Assembly (NCBI RefSeq): GCF_003417535.1
Contig: NZ_QVLS01000006.1
Coordinates: 1 to 64,000 of the forward strand
Length of the DNA: 64,000 nt
Source of the DNA: Hydrogenophaga borbori
Lineage (GTDB): Bacteria; Pseudomonadota; Gammaproteobacteria; Burkholderiales; Burkholderiaceae_C
Reading direction: 5' to 3'
In this document: one piece after another, positions 9,143 to 17,743 of the stretch
How positions within the stretch are numbered: position 1 is the first letter of the stretch
Layout: every line of letters begins with the position of its first letter
Notes under the pieces: model-generated
The model's database searches: none
Seen by the model: only the letters and a program-made list of their open reading frames with translations
What the model was told of the DNA's origin: nothing
Position numbers and translations under genes: made by a program

Positions 9143-9814
9143 CTAGGGCAGCAGACGCGCCGGCAGCTCGTCGAGCCGGTCGAGGTAGGCGTCGGCGTCC
9201 ACGCCGCGCACCGGCTCGCCGCGGTTGTAGCCGTAGCTCACCAGCGCCACCGGGCAGCCCGCCGCGCGCGCGGCCAGGGCGTCGTTCTGCGAGTCGCCCA
9301 CCATCAGCGTGTGCGCGGGCGCCACCGCCAGCGCCCGGCAGGTTTCGATCAGGGGCAGCGGGTCGGGCTTGCTGCGCGCAAAGCTGTCGCCGCCGAAGAC
9401 CTGCGCGAAGAACGGCGCCAGGCCCTTGGCGTGCAGCAGATCGCGCGCGAAGGCCAGCGGCTTGTTGGTGACGCAGGCCAGTGCCAGGCCGCGCCCCTGC
9501 AGGGCGTGCAGGCCTTCCACCACGCCGGGGTAGACGGCGCTGTGCGCGCCGTTGGCGACCGCGTAGTGCCGCTGGTAGCTGGCCCAGGCCTCGTCCAGCC
9601 GCGCCTGCGCCCCGGCCTCGTCCAGCCCGCCATGCCGCAGCGCGGCGCGGATCAGGTGCATCGAGCCCTTGCCCACCATGCGCTCAATGTCGGCGCGGGC
9701 CACGGCCGGTCGGCCGAGCTCGCGCAGGGTGGCGTTGAGCGCGGCGTCGAAATCGCCGAGGGTATCGACCATCGTGCCGTCGAGGTCGACGATGGCCGCG
9801 CGGATGCCGCGCAT
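9143..9814 (-). CDS. gph: Phosphoglycolate phosphatase
   Basis: This 223-aa HAD-superfamily phosphatase is predicted to hydrolyse 2-phosphoglycolate. The nucleophile motif IVDLDGTMVD places Asp at 10 and 12, motif II is VTNKP, and motif III/IV is MVGDSQND. The ATG overlaps the rpe stop by one base (TGATG), so the two are coupled. In many betaproteobacteria rpe-gph leads directly into trpE; here two opposite-strand genes intervene. Confidence 0.92.
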   Translation of the reverse strand: MRGIRAAIVDLDGTMVDTLGDFDAALNATLRELGRPAVARADIERMVGKGSMHLIRAALRHGGLDEAGAQARLDEAWASYQRHYAVANGAHSAVYPGVVEGLHALQGRGLALACVTNKPLAFARDLLHAKGLAPFFAQVFGGDSFARSKPDPLPLIETCRALAVAPAHTLMVGDSQNDALAARAAGCPVALVSYGYNRGEPVRGVDADAYLDRLDELPARLLP

Positions 9815-10491
9815 CACGCCAGCGCGGCCCGCATCTGCTCGATCACGGCCCGGTAGTCGGGCTTGCCGAAGATCGCGCTGCCGGCCACAAAGGTGTCGGC
9901 ACCAGCGTCGGCCACGCGGCGGATGTTGTCGGGCTTGATGCCGCCGTCCACCTCCAGGCGGATGTCCTTGCCGCTGGCCTCGATGCGCCGGCGCGCGTCC
10001 TCGATCTTGCGCAGCGCCGAGTCGATGAAGCCCTGGCCGCCGAAACCGGGGTTGACGCTCATGATCAGGATCAGGTCGATGTCGTCGATCAGCCAGTCCA
10101 GCACGTCCAGCGAGGCCGCGGGGTTGAAGGTGAGCCCGGCCTTGACGCCGCGCGCCTTGATGGCCTGCACGCTGCGGTGGGCGTGGGTGCTCGCATCGGG
10201 GTGGAAGCTGATGAGGTCGGCGCCGGCGTCGGCGAAGGCCTGGGCCAGCGCGTCCACCGGCCGCACCATCAGGTGCACGTCGATGGGCACCGGCGTGCCG
10301 TCGGGCGTCTTCGCGTGCGGCTTGAGGGCCTGGCACACCATGGGTCCGAAGGTGAGGTTGGGCACGTAGTGGTTGTCCATCACGTCGAAGTGGATCCAGT
10401 CGGCGCCGGCGGCCACGACGTTGCGCACCTCCTCGCCCAGGCGGGCGAAGTCGGCGGAGAGGATGGAGGGGGCGATGCGGTACGTGGTCAT
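9814..10491 (-). CDS. rpe: Ribulose-phosphate 3-epimerase
   Basis: This 225-aa TIM-barrel enzyme interconverts ribulose-5-phosphate and xylulose-5-phosphate. The metal/catalytic residues are visible: H34 and D36 in HFDVMD, His in PIDVHLMV, and Asp in [20 protein letters not shown] is the phosphate-binding signature. It is first in an rpe-gph pair and diverges from apaG, with about 115 bases between the starts. Confidence 0.96.
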   Translation of the reverse strand: MTTYRIAPSILSADFARLGEEVRNVVAAGADWIHFDVMDNHYVPNLTFGPMVCQALKPHAKTPDGTPVPIDVHLMVRPVDALAQAFADAGADLISFHPDASTHAHRSVQAIKARGVKAGLTFNPAASLDVLDWLIDDIDLILIMSVNPGFGGQGFIDSALRKIEDARRRIEASGKDIRLEVDGGIKPDNIRRVADAGADTFVAGSAIFGKPDYRAVIEQMRAALA

Positions 10492-10540
10492 GGCGGGCGT
10501 GGGGCGGCGGGATCGGAGCCCGGCATTGTCTCAGGCCTCC

Positions 10541-10580
10541 CGCCGGGCCGCCCCAAGGGAGGTCAGGCCCCGGCGGCGCG
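10541..10580 (+). repeat. REP-like element, copy 1
   Basis: The rpe-apaG intergenic region contains the 17-base head CGCCGGGCCGCCCCAAG (10541-10557) followed by a GC-rich tail. The identical 17 bases recur at 24399-24415 and, inverted, at 58976-58992. It lies in the divergent promoter region. Confidence 0.65.
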
Positions 10581-10606
10581 CACGGGCCACGGGTAACATG
10601 CCGCCC

Positions 10607-11005
10607 ATGCCCAAGTACCTCTTCACCTGCGAGGCCGAACCTCAGTACCTGAGCGAGCAATCCGCGCCCGAGGAAGAGCTCTACGCCTTCGCGTACACCA
10701 TCACCATCACCAACCACGGCGAGGCCCCCGCGCAGCTGATCTCGCGGCACTGGATCATCGAAGACGCGCACGGCCACACCGAGGAGGTGAAGGGCCTGGG
10801 TGTGGTAGGACATCAGCCGCTGCTGCGCCCGGGCGAGTCCTTCCAGTACACCAGCGGCACCCGCCTGCGCACGCCCACCGGCGCCATGCGCGGCAGCTTC
10901 TTCTGCGTGGCCGAGGACGGCGAGCGCTTCGAGGCCGCGGTGCCCGAGTTCGAACTGCGCGCGGGTGGCGCCGGTGGCGCGCAGGCCCCGCGCGTGCTGC
11001 ACTGA
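10607..11005 (+). CDS. apaG: ApaG family protein (Co2+/Mg2+ efflux-associated)
   Basis: This 132-aa protein has the fibronectin-III-like ApaG domain, with the signature AYTITITN at about 36-43, the core RHWII, VKGLGVVGHQPLLRPGESFQYTSG and MRGSFFCV. ApaG has been linked to cobalt resistance and magnesium efflux in enterobacteria; its biochemical role is unsettled. The second ATG (MPKYLFTCEAEPQYL) was preferred because it matches family starts; an ATG three codons earlier is possible. The C-terminal AGGAGGAQAPRVLH extends past the usual domain end. Confidence 0.93.
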   Translation: MPKYLFTCEAEPQYLSEQSAPEEELYAFAYTITITNHGEAPAQLISRHWIIEDAHGHTEEVKGLGVVGHQPLLRPGESFQYTSGTRLRTPTGAMRGSFFCVAEDGERFEAAVPEFELRAGGAGGAQAPRVLH

Positions 11006-11026
11006 CGCCTCCACTCCCTGGCCCGC

Positions 11027-13021
11027 ATGGACCTGCAACAGCTCCTCGACTCGATGGCGCCCGAGGCGCCGCTGGCGCAGCGGCACCTCTGGCTGGCCGA
11101 CGCGCTGGCCTGGGTGCGCGGCGACGCCATCGACGTGGCCGCCGCCCTTTCGCGCGTGCGCCTGTTCGTCGGCGCGCTGGAGGCCGACCCGGCGCTGCGC
11201 GAGCGCTGGCACACCTGGCTGCGCGCCTTCGTGGCCGGTGTCGACATCACCCCGCTGCTGGCCGACTTCGGCTTCGCGCCGCGCACCGCCTTCCTGAGCG
11301 AACTCGGCCACCGCCTGCGCCGCAAGCTGCTGCCCGGCACGCCCGAGACGCGCGACCTGGCCGAACTGTTCTCGCTGCTGCTGCCCTCGCCCTTCGACGT
11401 GCGCTGGATCAAGGCGCTGGACACGGCCACGCTGGAGCGGCTGGCCGCGCTCACGCCCGAGCGCGGCACCGACGTGTGGAATCAGTCGCTGCTGGACGCG
11501 CTGACCTTCTGCACCAGCCAGGTCAGCGCCACCGGCTTCGCCTCCGAGATCCGCATCCGCATGTCGGCCGAGGCGCAGTCCGAGCGCCCCTTCCACGAAC
11601 TGCCCAGCGTGTTCGAGGCGCTGCGCCGCGAGCTGCGCGTGCATGGCCCGCGCAGCGCCGAGGCCGAGCAGGCCGCCGAGCGCCTGCGCGGCCAGCTCGA
11701 CGCCTGCCGGCACGCGGCCTACACCGTCTACCAGCACCTGGAGGAGCACGGCGTGTCGGTGGGCATCGTGTTCCGCCTGCGCCAGCTGCGCGAGCGCATC
11801 GTGCGCATCAAGCAGCTGCTGGACTGCCTGCTGGCCGCCCAGCCCGGCCGCGCCAATGCCGCCCTGCTGGCCGACCTGGTGCAGGTCGGCATCGAAAACC
11901 GCAGCGTGCGCGCGCTCATCGCCGCCAGCTCGCACCTCACGGCCGCCAAGGTGGCCGAGCGCAGCGCCGAAAGCGGCGAGCACTACATCACCCGCGATGC
12001 CGCCGAGTACAAGGAAATGCTGGGCAAGGCCGCGGGCGGCGGCTTCGTGCTGGGCTTTACCACCTGGATCAAGTTCGCGCTCTATGGCGTGGGGCTGTCG
12101 GCCTTCTGGGGCGGCTTCGCGGCCGGCTTCAACTACGCGGCCTGCTTCGTCCTGATCATGCTGCTGCAATGGACGGTGGCCACCAAGCAGCCCGCCGTGA
12201 CGGCGCCGGCCATGGTGGCCAAGCTGCGCGACATCAAGGCCACGGGCGCGGTGCGCCGCTTCGTCGACGAGGTGGCCAACCTGTTCCGCTCGCAGATCGC
12301 GGCCATCCTGGGCAACGTCGGCATGGTGGTGCCCACGGTGCTGCTGATCAGCTCGCTGCTGTGGTTTCTGGGCGGCGAGGCCATGATCGACGCCGACAAG
12401 GCCCGCCACGTGCTGCACGACCTGCACCTGCTCGGCCCCACCGCGCTGTTCGCCGCCTTCACCGGCGTGCTGCTGTTCGCCAGCAGCATCATCGCGGGCT
12501 GGGTGGAGAACTGGTTCGTCTTCCACAAGCTGGACTCCGCCATCGCCCACAACCCGCGCTTCACGCGCGTGCTGGGCCGCGCGCGCGCCGCGCGCTGGGC
12601 CGGCTTCGCGCGCGCCAACGTGTCGGGCCTGGCGGCCAACGTGTCGCTGGGCTTCATGCTGGGCCTGGTGCCGGTGTTCGCGCAGTTCTTCGGCCTGGGC
12701 CTGGACGTGCGCCACGTCACCCTCTCGGCCGGCCAGCTGGCGGCCGCGGGCTTCTCGCTGGGCCTGGAGGTGCTGCGCGAGCCGGCCTTCTGGTGGGCCG
12801 TGGCCGGCGTGCTGGTGGTGGGCCCGCTCAACCTCACGGTGAGCTTCTACCTGGCTTTCCGCCTGGCGCTGCGCGCGCAGGCCATCAGCACCGGCAACCG
12901 CCAGCTCATCCGCCAGGCGATGCGCCGGCGCCTGCGCTCCGCGCCGCTGAGCTTCCTGCTGCCGCCGCGCGAGCGCCCGGGCCCGGACGACGAAGCCGCC
13001 GAGCCCTCCGCGCATGGGTGA
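11027..13021 (+). CDS. gcr: Gcr-type 'site-specific recombinase' membrane protein
   Basis: This 664-aa protein belongs to the family named after the neisserial Gcr 'site-specific recombinase'. The N-terminal half is soluble and helix-rich. From about residue 335 there are several long hydrophobic segments (around 337-385, 425-445, 470-490, 540-565, 585-615), which is integral-membrane architecture. I see no tyrosine- or serine-recombinase catalytic motif, so the recombinase name should be treated with caution. Its last eight bases overlap thiL. Confidence 0.8.
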   Translation: MDLQQLLDSMAPEAPLAQRHLWLADALAWVRGDAIDVAAALSRVRLFVGALEADPALRERWHTWLRAFVAGVDITPLLADFGFAPRTAFLSELGHRLRRKLLPGTPETRDLAELFSLLLPSPFDVRWIKALDTATLERLAALTPERGTDVWNQSLLDALTFCTSQVSATGFASEIRIRMSAEAQSERPFHELPSVFEALRRELRVHGPRSAEAEQAAERLRGQLDACRHAAYTVYQHLEEHGVSVGIVFRLRQLRERIVRIKQLLDCLLAAQPGRANAALLADLVQVGIENRSVRALIAASSHLTAAKVAERSAESGEHYITRDAAEYKEMLGKAAGGGFVLGFTTWIKFALYGVGLSAFWGGFAAGFNYAACFVLIMLLQWTVATKQPAVTAPAMVAKLRDIKATGAVRRFVDEVANLFRSQIAAILGNVGMVVPTVLLISSLLWFLGGEAMIDADKARHVLHDLHLLGPTALFAAFTGVLLFASSIIAGWVENWFVFHKLDSAIAHNPRFTRVLGRARAARWAGFARANVSGLAANVSLGFMLGLVPVFAQFFGLGLDVRHVTLSAGQLAAAGFSLGLEVLREPAFWWAVAGVLVVGPLNLTVSFYLAFRLALRAQAISTGNRQLIRQAMRRRLRSAPLSFLLPPRERPGPDDEAAEPSAHG

Positions 13022-13982
13022 GTTCGAGCTGATCGCGCGCCACTTCGCGCGCGCCGCACCGGCCGGCGGCGCCGTGGTGCTGGGCGTGGGCGACGACTGC
13101 GCCCTGCTGCAGCCCACGCCCGGCCACCAGCTCGCCGTCAGCACCGACATGCTGGTCGAAGGCCGCCACTTCTTCGCTGGCGCCGAGCCCGAGGCCCTGG
13201 GCCACAAGGCGCTGGCGGTCAACCTGTCGGACCTGGCCGCCATGGGCGCGCGCCCGCTGGGCTTCACGCTGGCGCTGGCCCTGCCGGCGGCCGACGAGGC
13301 CTGGCTGGCGCCCTTCGCGCGCGGCCTGTTCGCGCTGGCCGACGCGCACCACTGCCCGCTGGTGGGCGGCGACACCACGCGCGGCCCGCTCACGCTCAGC
13401 CTCACCGTGTTCGGCGAGGTGCGGCCTGGGCGCGCGCTGCGCCGCGACGCCGCGCGCGCAGGCGACGACCTCTGGCTCAGCGGGCGCACCGGCGAGGCCC
13501 GCCTGGCCCTGGCCCTGCGGCGCGGCGAGCCCTGGGCGCGCGGCGAACTGGCCGCGGTGCAGGACCGCATGGACCGCCCCACGCCGCGCCTGGCGCTGGG
13601 CCAGGCCCTGGCCGCCACCGAGGGCGTGCGCGCCGCGCTCGACGTGAGCGACGGCCTGCTCGGCGACCTCGGCCACATCCTGCAGGCCAGCGGCCTGGGC
13701 GCGGCGATCGACGCCGAGGCGCTGCCGGTGGCGCCCGCGCTGGCGGCGCTGGACGCCGAGCACCGCCTGGACTGCCTGCTCGCCGGCGGCGACGACTACG
13801 AGCTGCTGTTCACCGCCGATCCTTCAGCCCACGCGGCCGTGCTGGCGGCTGGCGCCAGCGCCGGCGTGGCGGTCACGCGCATCGGGCGCCTGCGGAGCGC
13901 ACCGGGGTGGCGGGTGCTCGATGCGCAGGGCCACGACCTGACCATCCGCGCGCGCGGCTTCGACCATTTCGCCGGCGCCTGA
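13014..13982 (+). CDS. thiL: Thiamine-monophosphate kinase
   Basis: This 322-aa ThiL phosphorylates thiamine phosphate to thiamine diphosphate. Family motifs are GEFELIARHF at the N-terminus, GVGDDCALL for ATP/Mg binding, STDMLVEGRHF, LAVNLSDLAAMGA, GGDTTRG, ALDVSDGLLGDL and LAGGDDYELLF. The ATG lies inside the end of the upstream membrane-protein gene (8-base overlap), which suggests translational coupling. No TPP riboswitch is seen upstream. Confidence 0.96.
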   Translation: MGEFELIARHFARAAPAGGAVVLGVGDDCALLQPTPGHQLAVSTDMLVEGRHFFAGAEPEALGHKALAVNLSDLAAMGARPLGFTLALALPAADEAWLAPFARGLFALADAHHCPLVGGDTTRGPLTLSLTVFGEVRPGRALRRDAARAGDDLWLSGRTGEARLALALRRGEPWARGELAAVQDRMDRPTPRLALGQALAATEGVRAALDVSDGLLGDLGHILQASGLGAAIDAEALPVAPALAALDAEHRLDCLLAGGDDYELLFTADPSAHAAVLAAGASAGVAVTRIGRLRSAPGWRVLDAQGHDLTIRARGFDHFAGA

Positions 13983-14165
13983 GCGCCGGCACCGGCGTGG
14001 GGTCTGTCACGCCCGCGTCAGGCGGTGTCGAATCGGCCCCACATTGCGCCGCCGCGGTCCCCGCAAACGCGCCGATGTCGCCTACGATGCGCCCGCCGCG
14101 CGACCGCCCCGACCGAAAGCCGCTCAGAGCCATTCACCGGTCCGCGCCAGGAGGAGACCACCGTT

Positions 14166-14738
14166 ATGACATTCACCCTGCCCCGCCTGTCGTCCGCCGT
14201 GCTCGTGCTGCTGGCGGCCCTGCTGCACGGCTGCGCCATCCAGGCCCCCGCCTACTCTCCCAGCGCCGACGCCGTCGAGCGGGCGCGCAACAGCGGCATC
14301 CAGCCGGCCACGGTCGGCGGCTTCACCATCAAGCCCGGCGCCACCGGCGCCGACAGCATCAGCCTGCGCGGCAATACGATGGCCTCGCCCGTGGGTGGCA
14401 ACTACGCCGCCTACCTCGCCGAGGCGCTGCGGACCGAGCTGCGGCTCGCGGGCAAGCTCGACCCCCAATCCCGGCTCGAGATCAGCGGCCAGCTGCTGGG
14501 CAACGACATTGCGGCTGGCGGCTTCTCGACCAACAGCGGCTACATCGAAGCCAGCTTCGTCGTGAAGCACGCGGGCCAGACGCGCTACGAGGCCGTCAAG
14601 CGCGCCGAAGCGAGCTGGGATTCGTCCCTCGTCGGCGCCATCGCCATCCCGCGCGCGCAACAGCAGTACCCGGTGCTGGTGCAGCAACTGATCGGCACGC
14701 TCTGGGCCGATCCCCTGTTCCTTGCGGCCCTGAAGTAA
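14166..14738 (+). CDS. Putative lipoprotein, first of a pair
   Basis: This 190-aa protein is not recognised. It has a lipoprotein signal peptide (hydrophobic 9-21, lipobox LLHGC with the lipidated Cys at about 23), and an AGGAGGAG ribosome-binding site lies ahead of the ATG. The body has a short repeated-looking segment (SLRGNTMASPVGGNYAAYLAEALRTEL). A charged region follows that could be a small mixed alpha/beta domain of the kind found in outer-membrane assembly lipoproteins. It is followed 13 bases later by a second lipoprotein, so the two probably work together at the outer membrane. Confidence 0.7.
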   Translation: MTFTLPRLSSAVLVLLAALLHGCAIQAPAYSPSADAVERARNSGIQPATVGGFTIKPGATGADSISLRGNTMASPVGGNYAAYLAEALRTELRLAGKLDPQSRLEISGQLLGNDIAAGGFSTNSGYIEASFVVKHAGQTRYEAVKRAEASWDSSLVGAIAIPRAQQQYPVLVQQLIGTLWADPLFLAALK

Positions 14739-14751
14739 AGGACTTCCGACC

Positions 14752-15387
14752 ATGCGATCCCGCCTGCTGGCCTTGGCCACCCTCGCCCTTGTGCTGCTGC
14801 TCGGGGGCTGCGCCCACCCCATACAGCTCGTGCCCGAGCCCACCCAGCTCGTCGGACAAGGGGGCGCGAACAAGATCGACCGCCCCGTGGTTCTCATGGT
14901 CACGGACGCCCAGCTGTCGCAGGAGGTGGTTTCACCAGGCGGTGGCGGCGACAAGGTCAGCTACAAGCCCTACAAAGACCTGCAGACCGGCATGTACATC
15001 GTGCTGGGCGAGGTGTTCAGCACCACCCGCCTGGCCAACAGCCCGCAAGATCCGCGCATCGGCACCGACCCCGCCACCGTCGTCGTCACACCGACCATCA
15101 CCACGACGTCCCACTCGCCGAGTCTGCTCACCTGGCCGCCGACGGTCTTCACGGTCTCGCTCGAGTTCGCGTTTCGCGACACCAGCGGCGCGCGCACCCT
15201 GGCCACCGTCCGTGTGCAGGGCGAAGGCCGCGCGGAGTTCGACGAATTCAAAAGCGATTTCTCGCTGTCCGCCAAACGCGCCGCCCAAGACGCGCTCGCG
15301 CGCATGCTCAAGGCCATTCAGGAACAGAGCGACGCGCTGCGACGCTGGAGCACGGCCGCGCGTGCGGCCGGCGGCACAGCGCCCTGA
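14752..15387 (+). CDS. Putative lipoprotein, second of a pair
   Basis: This 211-aa protein has a clear lipobox (LLLGGC, Cys about 20). I do not recognise the body. It contains a Ser/Thr-rich strand region (TVVVTPTITTTSHSPS) and a C-terminal amphipathic helix (KRAAQDALARMLKAIQEQ) that recalls small outer-membrane lipoproteins with an alpha/beta domain. It is the second gene of a two-gene unit placed between thiL and pgpA, where these housekeeping genes are usually close together, so the pair may be an insertion. Confidence 0.68.
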   Translation: MRSRLLALATLALVLLLGGCAHPIQLVPEPTQLVGQGGANKIDRPVVLMVTDAQLSQEVVSPGGGGDKVSYKPYKDLQTGMYIVLGEVFSTTRLANSPQDPRIGTDPATVVVTPTITTTSHSPSLLTWPPTVFTVSLEFAFRDTSGARTLATVRVQGEGRAEFDEFKSDFSLSAKRAAQDALARMLKAIQEQSDALRRWSTAARAAGGTAP

Positions 15388-15486
15388 GGTCGCGCTCTCG
15401 GCCACCGAGCCGGATTGGCTGGACGACGAGGCGCCCGGCAGCGCGGGCTGAACCGCTTGAAACCGCCGCCCACCTATCATCGGGCG

Positions 15487-15993
15487 ATGCCCTCCGACGC
15501 CCCCGCCCGCCCGACCTGGCGCTTCCTCTTCGCCCACCCCGCCCACTTCATCGCGCTCGGCGCGGGCGCGGGCCTGTCGCGGCTGGCGCCGGGCACCTCG
15601 GGCACGCTGTGGGCCTGGGTCGCCTGGCTGGTGCTGGAACCCCTGCTGCCGCACAGCGCCTGGGGCCTGCTGCTCGCCGCGGCCACGCTGCTGGGCTGGT
15701 GGGCCTGCACCGTCACCGCGCGGCACCTGGGCGTGGCCGACTCGGGCCACATCGTGTGGGACGAGGTGGTGGCCTTCTGGCTCGTGCTCTGGCTGATCGC
15801 GCCCGCCGGCTTCTGGGCACAGCTCGTGGCCTTCGCGCTGTTTCGTTTCTTCGACGCCGTGAAGCTGGGGCCCATGGCCTGGGCCGACCGGGCTTTCAAG
15901 GGCTTCGGCCCGCGCGGCGGTTTCGGCATCCTGCTCGACGACTTCGCGGCCGCGCTGTGCACCCTGCTGGTCATCGCGCTCTGGCGCTTCTGA
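15487..15993 (+). CDS. pgpA: Phosphatidylglycerophosphatase A
   Basis: This 168-aa inner-membrane enzyme dephosphorylates phosphatidylglycerophosphate to phosphatidylglycerol. Family motifs are SRLAPGTSGTLWA, HIVWDEVVAFW, FRFFDAVKLGP and GILLDDFAAAL, with three to four hydrophobic segments. The start at MPSDAPARPTWRFL was chosen because it fits the family; the frame stays open 72 bases further upstream. The next gene begins two bases after its stop. Confidence 0.94.
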   Translation: MPSDAPARPTWRFLFAHPAHFIALGAGAGLSRLAPGTSGTLWAWVAWLVLEPLLPHSAWGLLLAAATLLGWWACTVTARHLGVADSGHIVWDEVVAFWLVLWLIAPAGFWAQLVAFALFRFFDAVKLGPMAWADRAFKGFGPRGGFGILLDDFAAALCTLLVIALWRF

Positions 15994-15995
15994 GC

Positions 15996-16478
15996 ATGGA
16001 CGCCGAACTGCGCACCCTCGTCACCGAACTGGCCGCCCGCCTGCGCGCGCGCGGCGCCCTGATGGCCAGCGCCGAAAGCTGCACCGGTGGCCTGGTCGCC
16101 GCCGCCTGCACCGAACTCAGCGGCTCCAGCGACTGGTTCGAGCGCGGCTTCGTCACCTACTCCAACGCCGCCAAGACCGACTCGCTGGGCGTGCCCGCCG
16201 CGCTCATCGCCGCGCATGGCGCGGTGAGCGAGCCCGTGGCGCGCGCCATGGCCGCGGGCGCGGTGGCGCATTCGGCGGCGCGCGTCGCGCTGGCGGTCAC
16301 CGGCGTCGCCGGCCCCACGGGCGGCAGCGCGGACAAGCCGGTGGGCACCGTGTGGTTCGGCTGGTGCACGCCGGCCGGCGTGGCCAGCGAGCACCGCCGC
16401 TTCGATGGCGACCGCGCCGCCGTGCGCGCGCAGGCCGTGCGGCACGCCCTGGCCGGCCTGCTGCAGCGGCTGGATTGA
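15996..16478 (+). CDS. pncC: Nicotinamide-nucleotide amidohydrolase (CinA C-terminal domain protein)
   Basis: This 160-aa stand-alone CinA C-terminal domain converts NMN to nicotinate mononucleotide for NAD recycling. The SAESCTGGLVAAACTE catalytic motif is at about 22-38, AVTGVAGPTGGSADKPVGTVW in the middle, and RFDGDRAAVR near the end. There is no N-terminal COG1058 domain. It is tightly packed behind pgpA. Confidence 0.94.
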   Translation: MDAELRTLVTELAARLRARGALMASAESCTGGLVAAACTELSGSSDWFERGFVTYSNAAKTDSLGVPAALIAAHGAVSEPVARAMAAGAVAHSAARVALAVTGVAGPTGGSADKPVGTVWFGWCTPAGVASEHRRFDGDRAAVRAQAVRHALAGLLQRLD

Positions 16479-16496
16479 CAACCCCTGGACCCACGC

Positions 16497-17639
16497 ATGG
16501 CCGAAGCCTTCAAGCTGCTCATCAACCCCGACACCGTGGCGCACACCGCGCGCCACCTGCGCCGCGCCTGGCGCGGCTTCGACGCCGAGCGCTTCTCGGC
16601 CATCGCGCTCGAGGGCCAGGACGGCCTGGAGTTCAAGGCCCGCGCCCACCGCCTGGCCGACGCGCTGCAGGCCACGCTGCCCGCCGACTTCGACCGCGCC
16701 TGCGGCGTGCTGGAGGCCGCGCTCGCGCCGCCGCTGGCGCTGGACGCCGACGGCGAGCCCGTGGGCCTTCAAGGCCTGCCGCCGCAGGGCGTGGGCGGCT
16801 GGGCGCTGTGGGGCGCGGGCGAATGGGTGGCGCGCGCCGGCCTGGACGAGCCCGAACGCGCCCTGCTCTGCCTGCGCGAGCTCACACAGCGTTTCACGGC
16901 CGAGTTCGCCATCCGCCCCTTCATCGCGCGGCGCCCCGAGCTGGTGTTCCCCCTGCTGTCGCGCTGGACCGGCGACGCCAGCGCCCACGTGCGCCGGCTG
17001 GTGAGCGAAGGCAGCCGCCCGCGCCTGCCCTGGGGCCTGCGCCTGCAGGCCCTGGTGGCCGACCCCGCGCCCACGCTGCCGCTGCTGCGCGCGCTGCAGA
17101 ACGACGCCAGCGCCTATGTGCGCCGCAGCGTGGCCAACCACCTCAACGACATCGCCAAGGACCACCCCGAACGGGTAGCCGACTGGGTGCGCGAGCACCG
17201 CGTGGGCGCCGATGCGGCGCGCGAGGCCCTGCTGCGCCACGCCAGCCGCGGCCTCATCAAGGCCGGCCATGCGCCCACGCTGGCGGCCTGGGGCCTGCGC
17301 CATGGCTTCGACGGCGAGGCCACGCTGCGCATCGCCCCCGCGACAGTGGCGGTGGGGGGCCAGGTGCGGCTGCAGGCCACGCTGCGTTCGCGCGCGCGCA
17401 CGGCCCAATCGCTGGTGGTGGACTACGCGGTGCACCACGTCAAGGCCAATGGGTCGGCGTCGCCCAAGGTTTTCAAGGGCTGGAAGATCGAGCTCGCGCC
17501 CGACGAATCGCGTGAGCTCGACAAGGCGCATTCGCTGCGCGAGGTGACGACGCGCCGGCTCTACCCGGGCCGCCACCGCGTCGAGCTGCTGGTGAACGGC
17601 GTGGCCGTGGCCGCGGCGGCCTTCGATCTGCGGCCCTGA
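16497..17639 (+). CDS. DNA alkylation repair protein, AlkC-like
   Basis: This 380-aa protein looks like the HEAT-repeat alkylpurine DNA glycosylases. The first ~270 residues are helical repeats with the conserved WTGDASAHVRRLVSEGSRPRLPW, LQNDASAYVRRSVANHLNDI and DHPERVADWV. The last ~100 residues (ATVAVGGQVRLQATLRSR... VDYAVHHVKANG) form the Ig-like domain that distinguishes AlkC. It is predicted to excise N3-alkylpurines from DNA. It starts 18 bases after pncC. Confidence 0.82.
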   Translation: MAEAFKLLINPDTVAHTARHLRRAWRGFDAERFSAIALEGQDGLEFKARAHRLADALQATLPADFDRACGVLEAALAPPLALDADGEPVGLQGLPPQGVGGWALWGAGEWVARAGLDEPERALLCLRELTQRFTAEFAIRPFIARRPELVFPLLSRWTGDASAHVRRLVSEGSRPRLPWGLRLQALVADPAPTLPLLRALQNDASAYVRRSVANHLNDIAKDHPERVADWVREHRVGADAAREALLRHASRGLIKAGHAPTLAAWGLRHGFDGEATLRIAPATVAVGGQVRLQATLRSRARTAQSLVVDYAVHHVKANGSASPKVFKGWKIELAPDESRELDKAHSLREVTTRRLYPGRHRVELLVNGVAVAAAAFDLRP

Positions 17640-17650
17640 GCCGGTCCGGG

Positions 17651-17691
17651 GCCATGGCGCCCGGTCGAAAGAGGCCATGGGCGCCCGGTCG
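17651..17691 (+). repeat. Short direct repeat upstream of the DUF3597 gene
   Basis: GCCATGGCGCCCGGTCG (17651-17667) is repeated as GCCATGGGCGCCCGGTCG (17674-17691) with one extra G. The two copies sit just before a TATACT sequence (17706-17711) that could be a -10 box for the next gene. Confidence 0.55.
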
Positions 17692-17743
17692 TCATACCCC
17701 CCTCCTATACTGGCCGGCCGACCAACGACCTCAGGAGACCGCC

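Noticed and set aside
9143..13678. A minus-strand open frame of about 1,500 codons
   Set aside because: It runs antisense through the Gcr membrane protein, apaG and rpe, with low-complexity Ala/Arg/Gly-rich sequence. It is a by-product of very high GC; only the terminal gph part is a real gene.
13983..14165. Riboswitch or promoter in the 180-base gap after thiL
   Set aside because: I see no TPP or other riboswitch core and only a weak TACGAT -10-like sequence without a -35; nothing firm enough to annotate.
15477..17678. Minus-strand open frame opposite pgpA-pncC-AlkC
   Set aside because: It covers three well-supported genes on the other strand and has no family resemblance.
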